Position numbers and translations under genes: made by a program. Source: Marinobacter subterrani (GTDB taxonomy: Bacteria; Pseudomonadota; Gammaproteobacteria; Pseudomonadales; Oleiphilaceae). From it: 64,000 nt of DNA. Positions 1 through 10,221 of this stretch are shown here, one piece after another. A model generated the notes under the pieces. The model made no database searches. It had not been told where the DNA came from and saw nothing but the letters and a program-made list of their open reading frames with translations. Within the stretch, counting starts at the first letter, position 1; each line of letters starts with the position of its first letter. Location of the stretch: NCBI RefSeq assembly GCF_001045555.1, contig NZ_LFBU01000001.1, positions 1,736,001 to 1,800,000 on the forward strand, written 5' to 3'.

Positions 1-1333
<1,333 letters not shown>

Positions 1334-1337
<4 letters not shown>

Positions 1338-1420
1338 AGCTCAGTCGCGTCGTCCCAGCCTTCGTCGTCTTCGTACTCTTCGTACTGGTTTTCAATCAGC
1401 TCGTCTTCGTAGTCTCGCAT
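1334..1420 (-). CDS. Possible 28-residue acidic peptide
   Basis: An ATG at 1420-1418 opens 28 codons ending at TAG (1336-1334). The start is preceded by AAAAAGGAAAACTGCC, a good ribosome-binding site at normal spacing. Fourteen of 28 residues are Asp or Glu, with three Tyr and one Trp; the peptide runs MRDYEDELIENQ and onward. It lies 119 nt downstream of tRNA-Asp on the same strand, so it could be read through from that promoter. Its stop shares CTAG with the stop of the AraC gene. I do not recognise a family. The strong Shine-Dalgarno and biased composition argue for a real gene, but the length makes chance possible. Confidence 0.45.
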
Positions 1421-1539
1421 GGCAGTTTTCCTTTTTCCCGATTCAGGAACAGGCTAGAGGTGATGTATGACAGATAAATGACAAATAGAGACGCGAGCGA
1501 AGATAGAAGACTAAACAAGGGGCAAACGGGAAGGAAAAA

Positions 1540-1616
1540 TGGCGGAGCGGACGGGACTCGAACCCGCGACCCCCGGCGTGACAGGCCGGTATTCTAACCA
1601 ACTGAACTACCGCTCC
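1540..1616 (-). tRNA. tRNA-Asp (GTC)
   Basis: Reading the minus strand from 1616 gives GGAGCGGTAGTTCAG, an anticodon arm CCGGC-CTGTCAC-GCCGG with anticodon GTC, a TTCGAGT T-loop and a CCGCTCC 3' acceptor strand that pairs with the 5' end. The discriminator base is G and CCA (1542-1540) is encoded. The gene is 77 nt long and nearly identical in layout to Escherichia coli tRNA-Asp. A short T run follows the CCA end. Confidence 0.97.
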
Positions 1617-1754
1617 GTGCGGGTCATCACGTTCTGCCTTCGGGAGGCGGCGCAATCAGGGGTGTGACTGCTTGGTGACAACGAGGGCGCATTATAAAGA
1701 GGCGCCCCGTTATGTCAACGCTTTTCCCGAAAAAAGTTCGCAAGTCTTATGCGG

Positions 1755-2786
1755 TTACATGGCATCGACCATGGCGTCCTTGCCCTGCGCGGTTTTACGG
1801 TATTCGATGGGAGTCATTGCCGACCAGCGTTTGAAAGCCCGGTAGAAGGTGCTCGGCTCTGAGAAGCCAGTGAGATAGACGATTTCATCAATGGATTCAT
1901 CGGTGGTGGCCAGCAGTTGACGGGCCAGCCGATACCGGAAATCAGCCAGCACCTGGTTGAAGCTGGTTTCAGCCTCGGTGAGGCGGGTACGCAACGTACG
2001 AGGCTTGATGCCGAGGCGCTCGGCCACCGCATCCAGGGTTACCTCGCCGCTGTCCAGCAGCTCCGCGATAATCCGTTCAACCTGTCCGACAATGTCTTTC
2101 TTCTCGAGCCGAGCCACCTGCTCGCTGGCAAACCGCTCATGGAGATCCAGAAGCTCTGGCTCAGCATGGGGCGATGCATGGGATAACAGCGCCACGGGGA
2201 AATACAGCCGGTTCTCCTCAGCGCCGAAGGAAACGTCACAGCCGAGCACTACCCGCACATGGTCCTGGCCTTCGGCCCGTTCATGCTCAAACTCGATGCG
2301 GGAGGGCTGGAAGGTATCGTCGGTGATCGAACGAAAAAAAGTAATCAGGCCCTGAACAAAACATTCATTGAAGTGCTTAAGCCGGCGGACATCATCCGAC
2401 GCGGCATCCAGTACCATGCAGGCATTGTCACCCTCAATGAAAAAATCGGTATTGGCCGCATCGCTCAGCAGGCGCTGGTAGTTCTGGGCTCGCCGCAACC
2501 CCTCGCCGAAAGTCGGGCTGCTCAGAAAAAGGTATTCCAACACCTGGCCTTTATAGGCGGGTAACAACTGGCCAAGATGCAGCCCGACATCAGGATCGCC
2601 GGAAACATCCTCAACGGCCTGCCAGAAGTACATCTGGGCGCTGTGGGGCGTTCGAAGCTGCTCGGTATAAACGTATTTCTCATCCACGCCAAGACGGCTG
2701 AAAATGGCATCGGTGTCGATTCCCTTCTTTTTCATCGCCTCATAGATCAGGCGCAACATCACTCCCGCGTCACGAAGTTCCTGCAT
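1755..2786 (-). CDS. AraC-family transcriptional regulator
   Basis: 343 residues with the same architecture as the regulator at 288-1337: an arabinose-binding-like N-terminal domain (about 20-210) and a C-terminal AraC DNA-binding domain (about 245-335). The recognition segment reads ESIDEIVYLTGFSEPSTFYR, followed by the conserved Phe-Lys-Arg-Trp and a Thr-Pro-Ile-Glu-Tyr-Arg end. The start ATG (2786-2784) is preceded by GGGATC. It is divergent from the MaoC-like gene at 3050, which is its most likely target (inference). No ligand can be predicted. Confidence 0.85.
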   Translation of the reverse strand: MQELRDAGVMLRLIYEAMKKKGIDTDAIFSRLGVDEKYVYTEQLRTPHSAQMYFWQAVEDVSGDPDVGLHLGQLLPAYKGQVLEYLFLSSPTFGEGLRRAQNYQRLLSDAANTDFFIEGDNACMVLDAASDDVRRLKHFNECFVQGLITFFRSITDDTFQPSRIEFEHERAEGQDHVRVVLGCDVSFGAEENRLYFPVALLSHASPHAEPELLDLHERFASEQVARLEKKDIVGQVERIIAELLDSGEVTLDAVAERLGIKPRTLRTRLTEAETSFNQVLADFRYRLARQLLATTDESIDEIVYLTGFSEPSTFYRAFKRWSAMTPIEYRKTAQGKDAMVDAM

Positions 2787-3049
2787 AAGATCCCGCTTTT
2801 TATTGGTTTACTGCTACTTTGACCGACCGGACACCCGTCCGGGTACGCCAGGCCAATGCCTGTTCCGGCGGGGTTTGCCAAACTTGCCGGGCCCCAATAC
2901 TGCGCCCTGTAAGACAATCGTCTTATAGTAGAGCATATCAGGCCACGAACACAGAGTTGTACCAGATTGTAAGCAGGACTAGCCCGATAAGACACCACCA
3001 AGCCACAGGTGCCATAATGACCAGCGTCGGATGTGACGGAGAACAAGCC
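2787..3049. other. Divergent intergenic region between AraC regulator and MaoC gene
   Basis: This 263-bp gap should hold both promoters. The only symmetric element I see is AAGAC-AATC-GTCTT at 2911-2924, a short inverted repeat that could be an operator. I do not see a small gene or RNA in it. Confidence 0.3.
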
Positions 3050-3922
3050 ATGGCAGAAACTCTCGTTTATCACAATTCGCCACCCTCACTACTGCCGCTC
3101 TACGGCAAGGCACTGCTGGCGAGGCAGGAAAAGGGCGGGAGCATGACAATCCCGGACTTGTCGGCGTGCCTGCGGGGCGCCAGCACAGGCGGCGATAGCC
3201 TCAAGCGTTACCGGAAGGTATGCGGATTCACGCCGCACAGCCACCTGCCGCTCACCTGGCCCCATGTACTGGCATTCCCCCTGCACCTGAAACTCCTGAC
3301 CGACGATCGCTTTCCACTGCCATTGCTGGGGCTGGTCCACCTGCGCAACACCATCACCCAGTACCGGCGTGTCGGCGCCGGGGAAAACCTGGATATCAGC
3401 GTCTGTCTGGGCAATGAAACGCACACCACCCGGGGTGTGGAGTTTGATCTGATTACCGAAGCCCGTTCGGCAGGCAGGCTGGTCTGGGAGGAAGCAAGCA
3501 CTACCCTGTTTCGGCAACCACAGAAAGATGGCGAACCGACGGGCAAGAAGGCACCACCAGAACTGGAGCGCTATCCCCACACAGTGAGCCTGTCTGCACC
3601 AGAATCCATTGGCCGCCAGTACGCCCGGGTATCCGGCGACAGCAACCCGATCCACATGCACGCCCTCAGCGCCAAAGCCTTCGGTTTCCCCCGGGCAATT
3701 GCGCACGGCATGTGGACCAAAGCCCACGCACTGGCAGTGCTGGAGCAACAGAAAGGCTGGCGCCCGGGCGCGATCAGGGCAGCCTGTCAGTTCAAGAAGC
3801 CGCTTTTTCTGCCGGGCACGGCTCAGCTGAACTGGAAGACCGGGGAATCAGGCTGGGATTATCAGGTGCTGAACGCGAAAGGCGACGCGCCGCATCTGAG
3901 CGGGCGCATCGACTGGCTCTAG
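3050..3922 (+). CDS. MaoC-like acyl-CoA hydratase/dehydratase
   Basis: 290 residues from the ATG at 3050, chosen because GGAG lies at good spacing before it; an upstream in-frame ATG at 3017 is less well placed. The C-terminal half holds the hydratase-2 signature: YARVSGDSNPIHMH and then FPRAIAHGMW, with the Asp and His expected to be catalytic. The protein has the two-hot-dog layout of longer MaoC proteins, with a diverged N-terminal half. Likely role is hydration or dehydration of an enoyl/3-hydroxyacyl-CoA (or ACP) in fatty acid metabolism; the substrate is unknown. Its stop overlaps the stop of the convergent kinase gene (CTAG at 3919-3922). Confidence 0.8.
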   Translation: MAETLVYHNSPPSLLPLYGKALLARQEKGGSMTIPDLSACLRGASTGGDSLKRYRKVCGFTPHSHLPLTWPHVLAFPLHLKLLTDDRFPLPLLGLVHLRNTITQYRRVGAGENLDISVCLGNETHTTRGVEFDLITEARSAGRLVWEEASTTLFRQPQKDGEPTGKKAPPELERYPHTVSLSAPESIGRQYARVSGDSNPIHMHALSAKAFGFPRAIAHGMWTKAHALAVLEQQKGWRPGAIRAACQFKKPLFLPGTAQLNWKTGESGWDYQVLNAKGDAPHLSGRIDWL

Positions 3923-5502
3923 GCTTTTGGTGCCGCGTCCTCCGGGGTGCAGGGAGCACCCTGGGCGCCGGCAACCGGAAGGGTAAAGTAAAAACAGGCA
4001 CCGCCGTCTTCCGGGCGCTGGAAACCGATATCCCCGCCCTGGGCCTGAATCAGCGAGCGGCAGGTAGAGAGCCCGATGCCCATACCATCATCCTTGGTGG
4101 TAAAAAACGGCAGGAACAGCTTTTCTTCGGCATCTTCCGGCAAACCCACACCGTGGTCGCGAACCTGGATTCGCACACAGGTATCGCCCTGCCTGCTGGC
4201 CGATACCTCAACCGGCGCGGCAGAGCTCACACTACTGGTCGCCTCCAGGGCATTCCGTATGAGGTTGAGCGCCACTTGCTGGACCTGAATCGGATCAGCC
4301 ATCACATCCGGCATATCGTCAGGTACCACAAGCTCTATGGCACCTTTGTTATTGCGCATGTCCACCTCGGCAAACTGCCGGGTGTCCTCCAGAAGCGCCG
4401 AGACCGAAAGCACTTCCTTGCCGGTTACCGGTTTCTTCATGAACCGCCGGATCCGGCGGATAATTTCGCTGGCCCGATGGGATTGCGCCTCGATCTTGTC
4501 CAGGGTCTCCTGAAGCAGCCCCATATCCGCGGTTTCTTTCGCCATCATCCGCTTGGCGACCCGGGCGTAGTTGGTAATCGCCGTTAACGGCTGATTCACT
4601 TCGTGGGCAACACCGGCGGCCATTTCACCCATGGTGGTCAGGCGTGAGGTATGCGCCAGCTGGTCCCGCTGCTCCTGAACCAGATGCCGGGCCTCTTCCA
4701 GGGCCCGCTCGCTGTCCAGCTCGGCAGTAATGTCCCTGAACACCACGACAGCGCCATGGAGCTCGTCGCCGTCCAGCTTGGGGGTAGACCGATATTCCGC
4801 CGGAAAGCCGGTGCCATCGGCCCGCAGCATGCGGATATCCCGCTGGTTCTCGGCTACCCCCTGCTGGCAGGTTGCTTTTACCGGAAGACTGTCCGGATTA
4901 TCCCCGGCCGTGGCGAAATGGGTTGCAAAAAAGTTGCGGCCGATCAGCTCCTCCACCGGAGCCCCCATAATGAGCGCCGCCGCCGGATTCGCGAATTCGA
5001 TCAGGCCATTCTCATCAAGGCCGTAAATGCCCTCGCTGATCGAGTTAAGGATGCGGGCCTGGTCACTCTGAAGCTCACGGTTACGGGCTTGCAGCTCTCT
5101 TTCAAGGCGGATGACCGAGGCGTGGGTCTTAACCCGGGCGATCACTTCCTGGGATTGGAACGGCTTGGAAATATAGTCAGCGCCGCCCAGGGAAAAGCCC
5201 TTTACCTTGGCCTGCAGGTCATCAAGGGCAGACAGGAAGACAACGGCGCAGTCGGCCGTCTGGGAATCGGCCTTGAGGCGCTCACAGACTTCATAACCGT
5301 CCATCTCCGGCATCATGATATCCAGGAGGATTACTTCAGGCTGGTGGCGGTGGGCAAGATCCAGTGCCTTTTCGCCTTCATTGGCAATCAACAGCCGGTA
5401 ACCTTTATCTTTCAGGGTCTCATAAAGGACTTTGAGGTTCTGCGGATTGTCGTCCACAAGCAGAACCGTCACCTCTGAGTTCTCGCTGACAGCTTCAGTC
5501 AT
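3919..5502 (-). CDS. Cytoplasmic histidine kinase with N-terminal receiver and PAS domains
   Basis: 527 residues without membrane segments. Order: receiver domain (about 12-130; phosphoacceptor Asp61 in LLDIMMPEMDG, Lys113 in SKPF), PAS domain (about 145-260, ending FRDITA), DHp domain with H-box MGEMAAGVAHEVNQPLTAI (His300), and HATPase (about 395-510) with N-box NLIRNALEAT and G-boxes GVGLP and GMGIGLS. The short coiled segment before the H-box is typical of the FixL-like group. It lies 45 bp downstream of the FixJ-type regulator on the same strand, so the two probably form one system. The N-terminal receiver may let another kinase feed in. Signal unknown. Confidence 0.9.
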   Translation of the reverse strand: MTEAVSENSEVTVLLVDDNPQNLKVLYETLKDKGYRLLIANEGEKALDLAHRHQPEVILLDIMMPEMDGYEVCERLKADSQTADCAVVFLSALDDLQAKVKGFSLGGADYISKPFQSQEVIARVKTHASVIRLERELQARNRELQSDQARILNSISEGIYGLDENGLIEFANPAAALIMGAPVEELIGRNFFATHFATAGDNPDSLPVKATCQQGVAENQRDIRMLRADGTGFPAEYRSTPKLDGDELHGAVVVFRDITAELDSERALEEARHLVQEQRDQLAHTSRLTTMGEMAAGVAHEVNQPLTAITNYARVAKRMMAKETADMGLLQETLDKIEAQSHRASEIIRRIRRFMKKPVTGKEVLSVSALLEDTRQFAEVDMRNNKGAIELVVPDDMPDVMADPIQVQQVALNLIRNALEATSSVSSAAPVEVSASRQGDTCVRIQVRDHGVGLPEDAEEKLFLPFFTTKDDGMGIGLSTCRSLIQAQGGDIGFQRPEDGGACFYFTLPVAGAQGAPCTPEDAAPKA

Positions 5503-5547
5503 ATATTCAGGGCCGGTTAAAAAAGTAACCGTATGATGCCGGCGGGA

Positions 5548-6174
5548 TCACCCGGCGTCGATAAGGTCCTTTACGGACAGGACCATACGGACAAGATGTG
5601 CAAGGGAATGGGTGCCCATCTTGTGCATGACGCGGGAGCGGTGAATCTCCACAGTGCGCTGGCTGATCTCCAGCTCAATGGCGATGACCTTGTTGGCCTG
5701 ACCGGCAATCATACGGTCCATGATTTCGTGCTCTCTCGGAGTCAGGCTGTTGATACGCCGAATAATTTCCTGCTTCTCATCCAGCGATTTGCGCTGTTCC
5801 AGGTCCTGCCTCAGCGCCGCCTCGATCTTTTCCAGCAGCGCCTCTTCCCGGTAGGGCTTCTGGATGAAATCTACAGCCCCCTCTTTCATGGCATCTACCG
5901 CCATGGGCACGTCACCGTGGCCCGTGACAAAGATAATAGGCAGAATTGAATGCTTTTCGTTCAGTTTCTTCTGCAACTCCATACCGTCCATGCCGGGCAT
6001 TCGGATATCCAGCACAATGCAGCCGGCCATCCTGTCGGTATAGTCCTTCAGGAAAGCGGTTGCACTCTCATAGGTCTTGACCGGCTTGCCGTCGGATTTA
6101 AGCAGTAGCTCCAGGGAGTCGCGGACTGCCTCATCGTCCTCTACCACGTACACGGTTTGCTGAATATCAGTCAT
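5548..6174 (-). CDS. FixJ-family response regulator (LuxR-type output)
   Basis: 208 residues. Receiver domain at about 7-120 with the acidic pair Glu12-Asp13, phosphoacceptor Asp56 in IVLDIRMPGMDG and Lys in FIQKPY. The C-terminal LuxR/FixJ helix-turn-helix (about 140-205) includes LTPREHEIMDRMIAGQANK and ISQRTVEIHRSRVMHKM. It is placed between the Lon-like protease gene (39 bp upstream) and the histidine kinase (45 bp downstream), all on one strand, which suggests a single transcription unit. Target genes are not visible from the sequence. Confidence 0.92.
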   Translation of the reverse strand: MTDIQQTVYVVEDDEAVRDSLELLLKSDGKPVKTYESATAFLKDYTDRMAGCIVLDIRMPGMDGMELQKKLNEKHSILPIIFVTGHGDVPMAVDAMKEGAVDFIQKPYREEALLEKIEAALRQDLEQRKSLDEKQEIIRRINSLTPREHEIMDRMIAGQANKVIAIELEISQRTVEIHRSRVMHKMGTHSLAHLVRMVLSVKDLIDAG

Positions 6175-6213
6175 GGATGTGTTCTCTCCTGTCCGTTTTC
6201 TTGTGATTGCCGG

Positions 6214-8649
6214 TCAGTGAATTGACGGGTCTTTGTGGTCATCACGGGCATGTTCCTGGCGCTCGTGTTCCCGCATTTTTTCAAGTCGTTGCTGGATAAT
6301 GCCAAAAACGCTCTGCTTCGGGTACCTGCCTTTTTCATCCACCTTGCCCGCCGGTTTTCCAAGCAGCAGGGTTATGGCCTCCTCCACACGGGCAACCGAA
6401 TAAACCGCAAACCGGCCTGCGCGCACCGCCTTTACCACTTCGCTGTCGAGCATCAGGTTCTGCACGTTGGTGGCGGGCACAATGACCCCCTGGGTGCCTG
6501 AAAGCCCGCCCTTGAGATGGCAGGTGGTGAAAAAACCTTCCACTTTCTCATTCACGCCACCGATCGGCTGAACCTCGCCGAACTGGTTGACCGACCCGGT
6601 AATCGCCAGGTCCTGACGCACCGGAATTCCCGACAGGGAAGAAACCAACGCACACAACTCTGCAAGGGAGGCACTATCACCATCCACCTCGCCGTAATTC
6701 TGCTCGAAGGTCAGGCTGGCCGACAGGTGCATCGGGTCATTAACCGCAAAGTGCGAAGCCAGCCAGGAGCTAAGAATCATCACGCCCTTGGAGTGAAGGT
6801 TACCGCCAAGCTTTACATCCCGCTCGATATCCATCACCGCGCCATCTCCATAATAGCAGGTAGCGGTGACGCGATTGGAAAGGCCGAATTCGAAACCGCC
6901 GGTAGACAGAACCGACAAGGCATTCACCTGCCCCACACAGGTTCCTTCCGTAGTGACAAGGGTCGAGCCATCCCGGATGGAATCATAGAACTGGTCGCGG
7001 ATCCGGCTACTCCGGTATTTGGCGCTTTCCAGCGCCCGCTCCACGTGCATATCCTGGATCAGACGCGCGCCGGCCTGCCTGGCCCAGAAATCCGATTCCC
7101 GCAACAGGTTGGCGATATCCGCCGCATGCAGGGACAGACGGTCCTGATGCTCCGCCATGCGCGCGCTGTGTTCAATAACCCGGGCAACCGCCTTGTTCGA
7201 ACAGTGCAGCAATTTTTTCTCGCTCACCAGGCTGGCAATGAACTTGGCATACAGCAGTTGGCTGTCATCGGAGCGGTACATCTCGTTTTCAAAATCCGCG
7301 GTTACCCGGAACAGCTCGGCAAATTCCGAATCGTACTCCTGCAACAGCATCCAGGTTTCGCGGTCACCAAACAGGACAATCTTGACATCCAGCGGGACCG
7401 ATTCCGGCTCGATGGAAATGGTGCCGGACAGCGTCAATTCACGCTCGAGAGAGTTGATCTGAATCGACCTGGAGCGCAAGGCACGCTTCAGGCCATCCCA
7501 TACGAACGGCTGCTCCAGTACCTTGATGGCGTCCATAAGCAGATAACCACCATTAGCCCGGTGCAGGCTGCCCGGGCGAATCAGTGAGAAGTCGGTGAAT
7601 ACGGTGCCCTTGTAGGTAACATTTTCAACGTAGCCGAACAGGTTGTGGTAGGTGGGATTATCCTCAACCACCATGGGCACTTCGTTGGTCTTCTGGTGGA
7701 CCAGCACATTCACCAGATAACGACGGGGCATCTTCTTGTCGAGGGATGCGTAGGCAATCGCTGCCTGCTCCTCGTTGTCGTCCAGGAATATCTCAAGGTT
7801 CTCCACCATATCGGCCCGGACTGCCTCGAAATAGGCAACCACGTCGGGAAGGTCCTTGTATTTCTCGATCAGTTCATCGACCTGGTGGCCTGAGATACCC
7901 TCCAGGGTCTCCTGGTTCAGCGCCTGCTGTTTATCCGCGTATTCCTGCTCCCAGTCCGCAAGCTTGCGCAGGGCCTGCCGGAGTTTTTTCTCCAGCTTGT
8001 TAATGATGTCTTCAAACTTGTCACGCTGCTCATCGGTCAGCGCCTGGAACGATTCAACTGTGTGCGGCTCGTCGCCATTCATGGCAACCAGCCGGTAACC
8101 ACCGGGCGTGGTTACGGTCAGGCTGACCTTTTTACGCCTGGCTTGGGCGGCCACTTTTTCGAGCTCATCTTCCTGCTTCTTGCCGTATTCGTTCTTCAGT
8201 TGTTCGGAGCGCTCAAGAAAACTGTCGCTGTCAAAGGTCTGGGGAATGACCTTGACCAGCCGGCTCATCAGCTTTTCCATATCCTGTTTGAGTTCCGTTC
8301 CCCGGCCTGCGGGAAGCTGTAGCAGCTTCGGAATCCGCGGATCCTTGAAGTTGGCCACATAGCACCAGTCATGGCTTTGCTGATCGGTATCCACATGATG
8401 TTCCAGGTAACGCAGCATCATGGTGCGCTTTCCCAAACCATTGCGACCAACGGCATACACGTTGTACCCGCCATGGGGCATGGCCAGGGCGAAACGCACG
8501 GCTTCCTGGGCCCGGTTCTGGCCCACGATTTCGGCCAGGGGTTCCAGTTGCCTGGTGGTTTTAAACGGCAGATCTTTCAGAACACAGGCTTTGTAAAGCT
8601 GGTGCAGGGACAGTGACTTCAAGGTTCGGTCCTGTAACGGTTGACTCAT
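6214..8649 (-). CDS. Lon-like ATP-dependent protease (LonB-type, AAA plus Lon proteolytic domain)
   Basis: 811 residues from the ATG at 8649. The N-terminal region has a nucleotide-binding motif VGRNGLGKRT soon after NRAQEAVRFA, followed by a long helical insertion (about 190-290) rich in Lys and Glu. The C-terminal proteolytic domain has the Ser-Lys dyad: Ser659 in EVDGDSAS and Lys702 in GGVNEKVEGFF, 43 residues apart as in E. coli Lon (Ser679/Lys722). The family is a cytoplasmic protease distinct from classical Lon, with no Lon N-terminal substrate domain. A longer upstream start exists but lacks a ribosome-binding site. It is followed at 39 bp by the response regulator gene. Divergent from the PilZ gene. 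Confidence 0.9.
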   Translation of the reverse strand: MSQPLQDRTLKSLSLHQLYKACVLKDLPFKTTRQLEPLAEIVGQNRAQEAVRFALAMPHGGYNVYAVGRNGLGKRTMMLRYLEHHVDTDQQSHDWCYVANFKDPRIPKLLQLPAGRGTELKQDMEKLMSRLVKVIPQTFDSDSFLERSEQLKNEYGKKQEDELEKVAAQARRKKVSLTVTTPGGYRLVAMNGDEPHTVESFQALTDEQRDKFEDIINKLEKKLRQALRKLADWEQEYADKQQALNQETLEGISGHQVDELIEKYKDLPDVVAYFEAVRADMVENLEIFLDDNEEQAAIAYASLDKKMPRRYLVNVLVHQKTNEVPMVVEDNPTYHNLFGYVENVTYKGTVFTDFSLIRPGSLHRANGGYLLMDAIKVLEQPFVWDGLKRALRSRSIQINSLERELTLSGTISIEPESVPLDVKIVLFGDRETWMLLQEYDSEFAELFRVTADFENEMYRSDDSQLLYAKFIASLVSEKKLLHCSNKAVARVIEHSARMAEHQDRLSLHAADIANLLRESDFWARQAGARLIQDMHVERALESAKYRSSRIRDQFYDSIRDGSTLVTTEGTCVGQVNALSVLSTGGFEFGLSNRVTATCYYGDGAVMDIERDVKLGGNLHSKGVMILSSWLASHFAVNDPMHLSASLTFEQNYGEVDGDSASLAELCALVSSLSGIPVRQDLAITGSVNQFGEVQPIGGVNEKVEGFFTTCHLKGGLSGTQGVIVPATNVQNLMLDSEVVKAVRAGRFAVYSVARVEEAITLLLGKPAGKVDEKGRYPKQSVFGIIQQRLEKMREHERQEHARDDHKDPSIH

Positions 8650-8866
8650 TGGCCGGTCATTGTAGATTCTGCGGTCGGCCCTGTCGCGTTTGGCGCGCAG
8701 ATTTCTGGCGTTGCCCGCAATACCCGGCAATATGCCGGGCAGTTCACAGTTTTGCCGATGTTCATTTTTCAGGCAGTTGTTCCGGGACTACACTTCATCT
8801 CCCGGCGGTTCAGAAACCTCCGCGCCGGGCAACAACAACGACAATGCACGCAACGGATGCCAGCGT

Positions 8867-9244
8867 ATGACCAGCGATTCCGCAGAGCGCAGAATCAAGG
8901 ATCGTTATCCCGCTTCCTGCCTGAAGGTGCAGCTTCGGGAACGCGGTTTTTTGGGCCGCGGCAAGCACCCGACCCCGGTTTCCTGCCTCGACATGAACCG
9001 TTACGGCATGGCCGTGCTCTGCCCCAGGCCCGTGGAACCGGGCGTTCGCCTGTTTATGGATTTTAATGGTAAATACATCAGCGAATCACGGGTGTGCGCC
9101 CGGGTGGTGGAATGCCACCCTTACCAGACCGGTTATCGCCTGAGCGTCCAGTTCAGCTATTGTCTGGACAAGAAGGGCTATTCACGCACTGTCGACAATG
9201 CCCTGTCGCGGATTGAAGGCTTCTACAACCGGTTTGCCAGCTGA
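8867..9244 (+). CDS. PilZ-domain protein
   Basis: 125 residues from the ATG at 8867; the frame is open further upstream but that part does not look like protein. The N terminus carries ERRIKDRYPA, matching the RxxxR cyclic di-GMP-binding motif of PilZ domains, and DMNRYGMAV stands where the DxSxxG motif is expected, with Asn in place of Ser. The rest forms the expected beta-barrel pattern. Likely a small cyclic di-GMP receptor; its partner is unknown. It is one of three candidate cyclic di-GMP proteins in this window. Confidence 0.7.
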   Translation: MTSDSAERRIKDRYPASCLKVQLRERGFLGRGKHPTPVSCLDMNRYGMAVLCPRPVEPGVRLFMDFNGKYISESRVCARVVECHPYQTGYRLSVQFSYCLDKKGYSRTVDNALSRIEGFYNRFAS

Positions 9245-9259
9245 GCCAGCCGTTCAGGT

Positions 9260-9730
9260 TCACACCAGCCCGGCGTCGAGGCTTGCAGCGACATACATCC
9301 CCAGTTCCCGGCATTGATCTTCAAACTCAGCCCGATACTCACCCCGACAGATCAGAGGCTCCTGGATCAGTTTCCAGCGTAGCCCGGTGGTAATGCTTGC
9401 AATTGCCCGATTGGTGCCCGTGCCGTCATGTCCGGCGCGGATATAGTAGGCAAAGGGCAAGCCCTGGGTTTTCTCGAGGCATGGATAGTAGCTGCGATCG
9501 AAGAAGTCCTTTAAGGCACCACTCATATACCCGAGATTCTCAGTAGTACCCAGAATGATGGCATCACACGCGAGAACGTCTTCTGGGCCGGCGTCCATGG
9601 GGGCAAGTACCTTTACCTCAACGCCTTCAATGTCTTCATGGCAGGCGCCCTGCTCGGCCGCCTCTCGAAGCTTGAGTGTGTTTGGGGAAGGAACATGAGC
9701 GACGATCAGTAATCTCTTTTTTGCTTCCAT
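9260..9730 (-). CDS. Flavodoxin-like NAD(P)H-dependent oxidoreductase
   Basis: 156 residues. It begins with a Rossmann-like strand (RLLIVAHVPSPNT), where the loop after the strand would bind the FMN phosphate. The segment CDAIILGTTENLGYMSGALK followed by Asp-Phe-Phe-Asp-Arg is typical of flavodoxin/NADPH-dependent FMN reductase proteins, and YIRAGHDGTG would form the third flavin loop. Probably a cytoplasmic electron carrier or quinone-type reductase; substrate unknown. It is convergent with the PilZ gene, with a 15-bp gap. Confidence 0.8.
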   Translation of the reverse strand: MEAKKRLLIVAHVPSPNTLKLREAAEQGACHEDIEGVEVKVLAPMDAGPEDVLACDAIILGTTENLGYMSGALKDFFDRSYYPCLEKTQGLPFAYYIRAGHDGTGTNRAIASITTGLRWKLIQEPLICRGEYRAEFEDQCRELGMYVAASLDAGLV

Positions 9731-9960
9731 ACCGACTCTGATTTGTAGCTGAAGAGAAAAAGTGAGCGCTCATTGAGTATGAATTCATTCTGCCGCCAGC
9801 TCAAACCAGAGGGAGAGACAGAGAGCACAGATGCTTAATATTTGAGCAGCACAGAGCAAAAAAAAGGCGATCTGTTACGAGAGCTTTTAAAGGATCTGGA
9901 CCGATACCCCACAAAGACTTCTGCTTACCATAGATTGGACAATCAGAGGAGGAGAAGTCG
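9731..9960. other. Intergenic region before small unknown gene
   Basis: 230 bp holding the divergent promoters of the flavodoxin-like gene and the small gene at 9961. The palindrome GATTGGACAATC-like element (GATTG at 9933-9937, CAATC at 9940-9944) sits just before the ribosome-binding site. No other gene seen. Confidence 0.25.
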
Positions 9961-10221
9961 ATGCGATATCTAAACAGTAAAAAACTGCAGGAACTCTATC
10001 GTCGAATGACATACAGGAAGTGGATCAAGAGTCAGTTGCAGCAGGCTGGTGGCGAAGAGTACCTCAAGCGCCTGGAGGTCGACATTGGTGCTGAACCGGG
10101 CCACTTCAGGAGGGAGCTGGAAAAAGGGTTATTACCTGGCAGGAAAGTCGAGGGTAACAATGGCGCGGCAGGCCTGGATTTACGCCTGCCGCCCATAGTG
10201 GCTTTGCTTAAAAAGGTTTAG
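9961..10221 (+). CDS. Small basic protein of unknown function
   Basis: 86 residues. The start ATG is preceded by AGAGGAGGAG, a very strong ribosome-binding site, which is the main argument that the gene is real. The protein is basic in its N-terminal half ([15 protein letters not shown]) and has a Gly/Asn-rich linker before a hydrophobic tail. I do not recognise a family. It is convergent with recA and its stop overlaps the recA stop by 4 nt. A 9-bp perfect stem (10165-10173 with 10184-10192) lies in its 3' coding part and may be the recA transcript end, so the last codons are under two constraints. Confidence 0.5.
   Translation: MRYLNSKKLQELYRRMTYRKWIKSQLQQAGGEEYLKRLEVDIGAEPGHFRRELEKGLLPGRKVEGNNGAAGLDLRLPPIVALLKKV
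10165..10192 (-). terminator. Stem-loop downstream of recA
   Basis: GCGGCAGGC (10165-10173) and GCCTGCCGC (10184-10192) form a perfect 9-bp stem with a 10-nt loop, 26 nt past the recA stop on the recA strand. There is no T run right after it, so it is not a textbook intrinsic terminator; it may stabilise the recA mRNA end. It lies within the convergent small gene. Confidence 0.35.

Noticed and set aside
2911..2924. AAGAC-AATC-GTCTT as a terminator
   Set aside because: The stem is only 5 bp, lacks a T run and lies upstream of genes on both sides; an operator is more likely but unproven.
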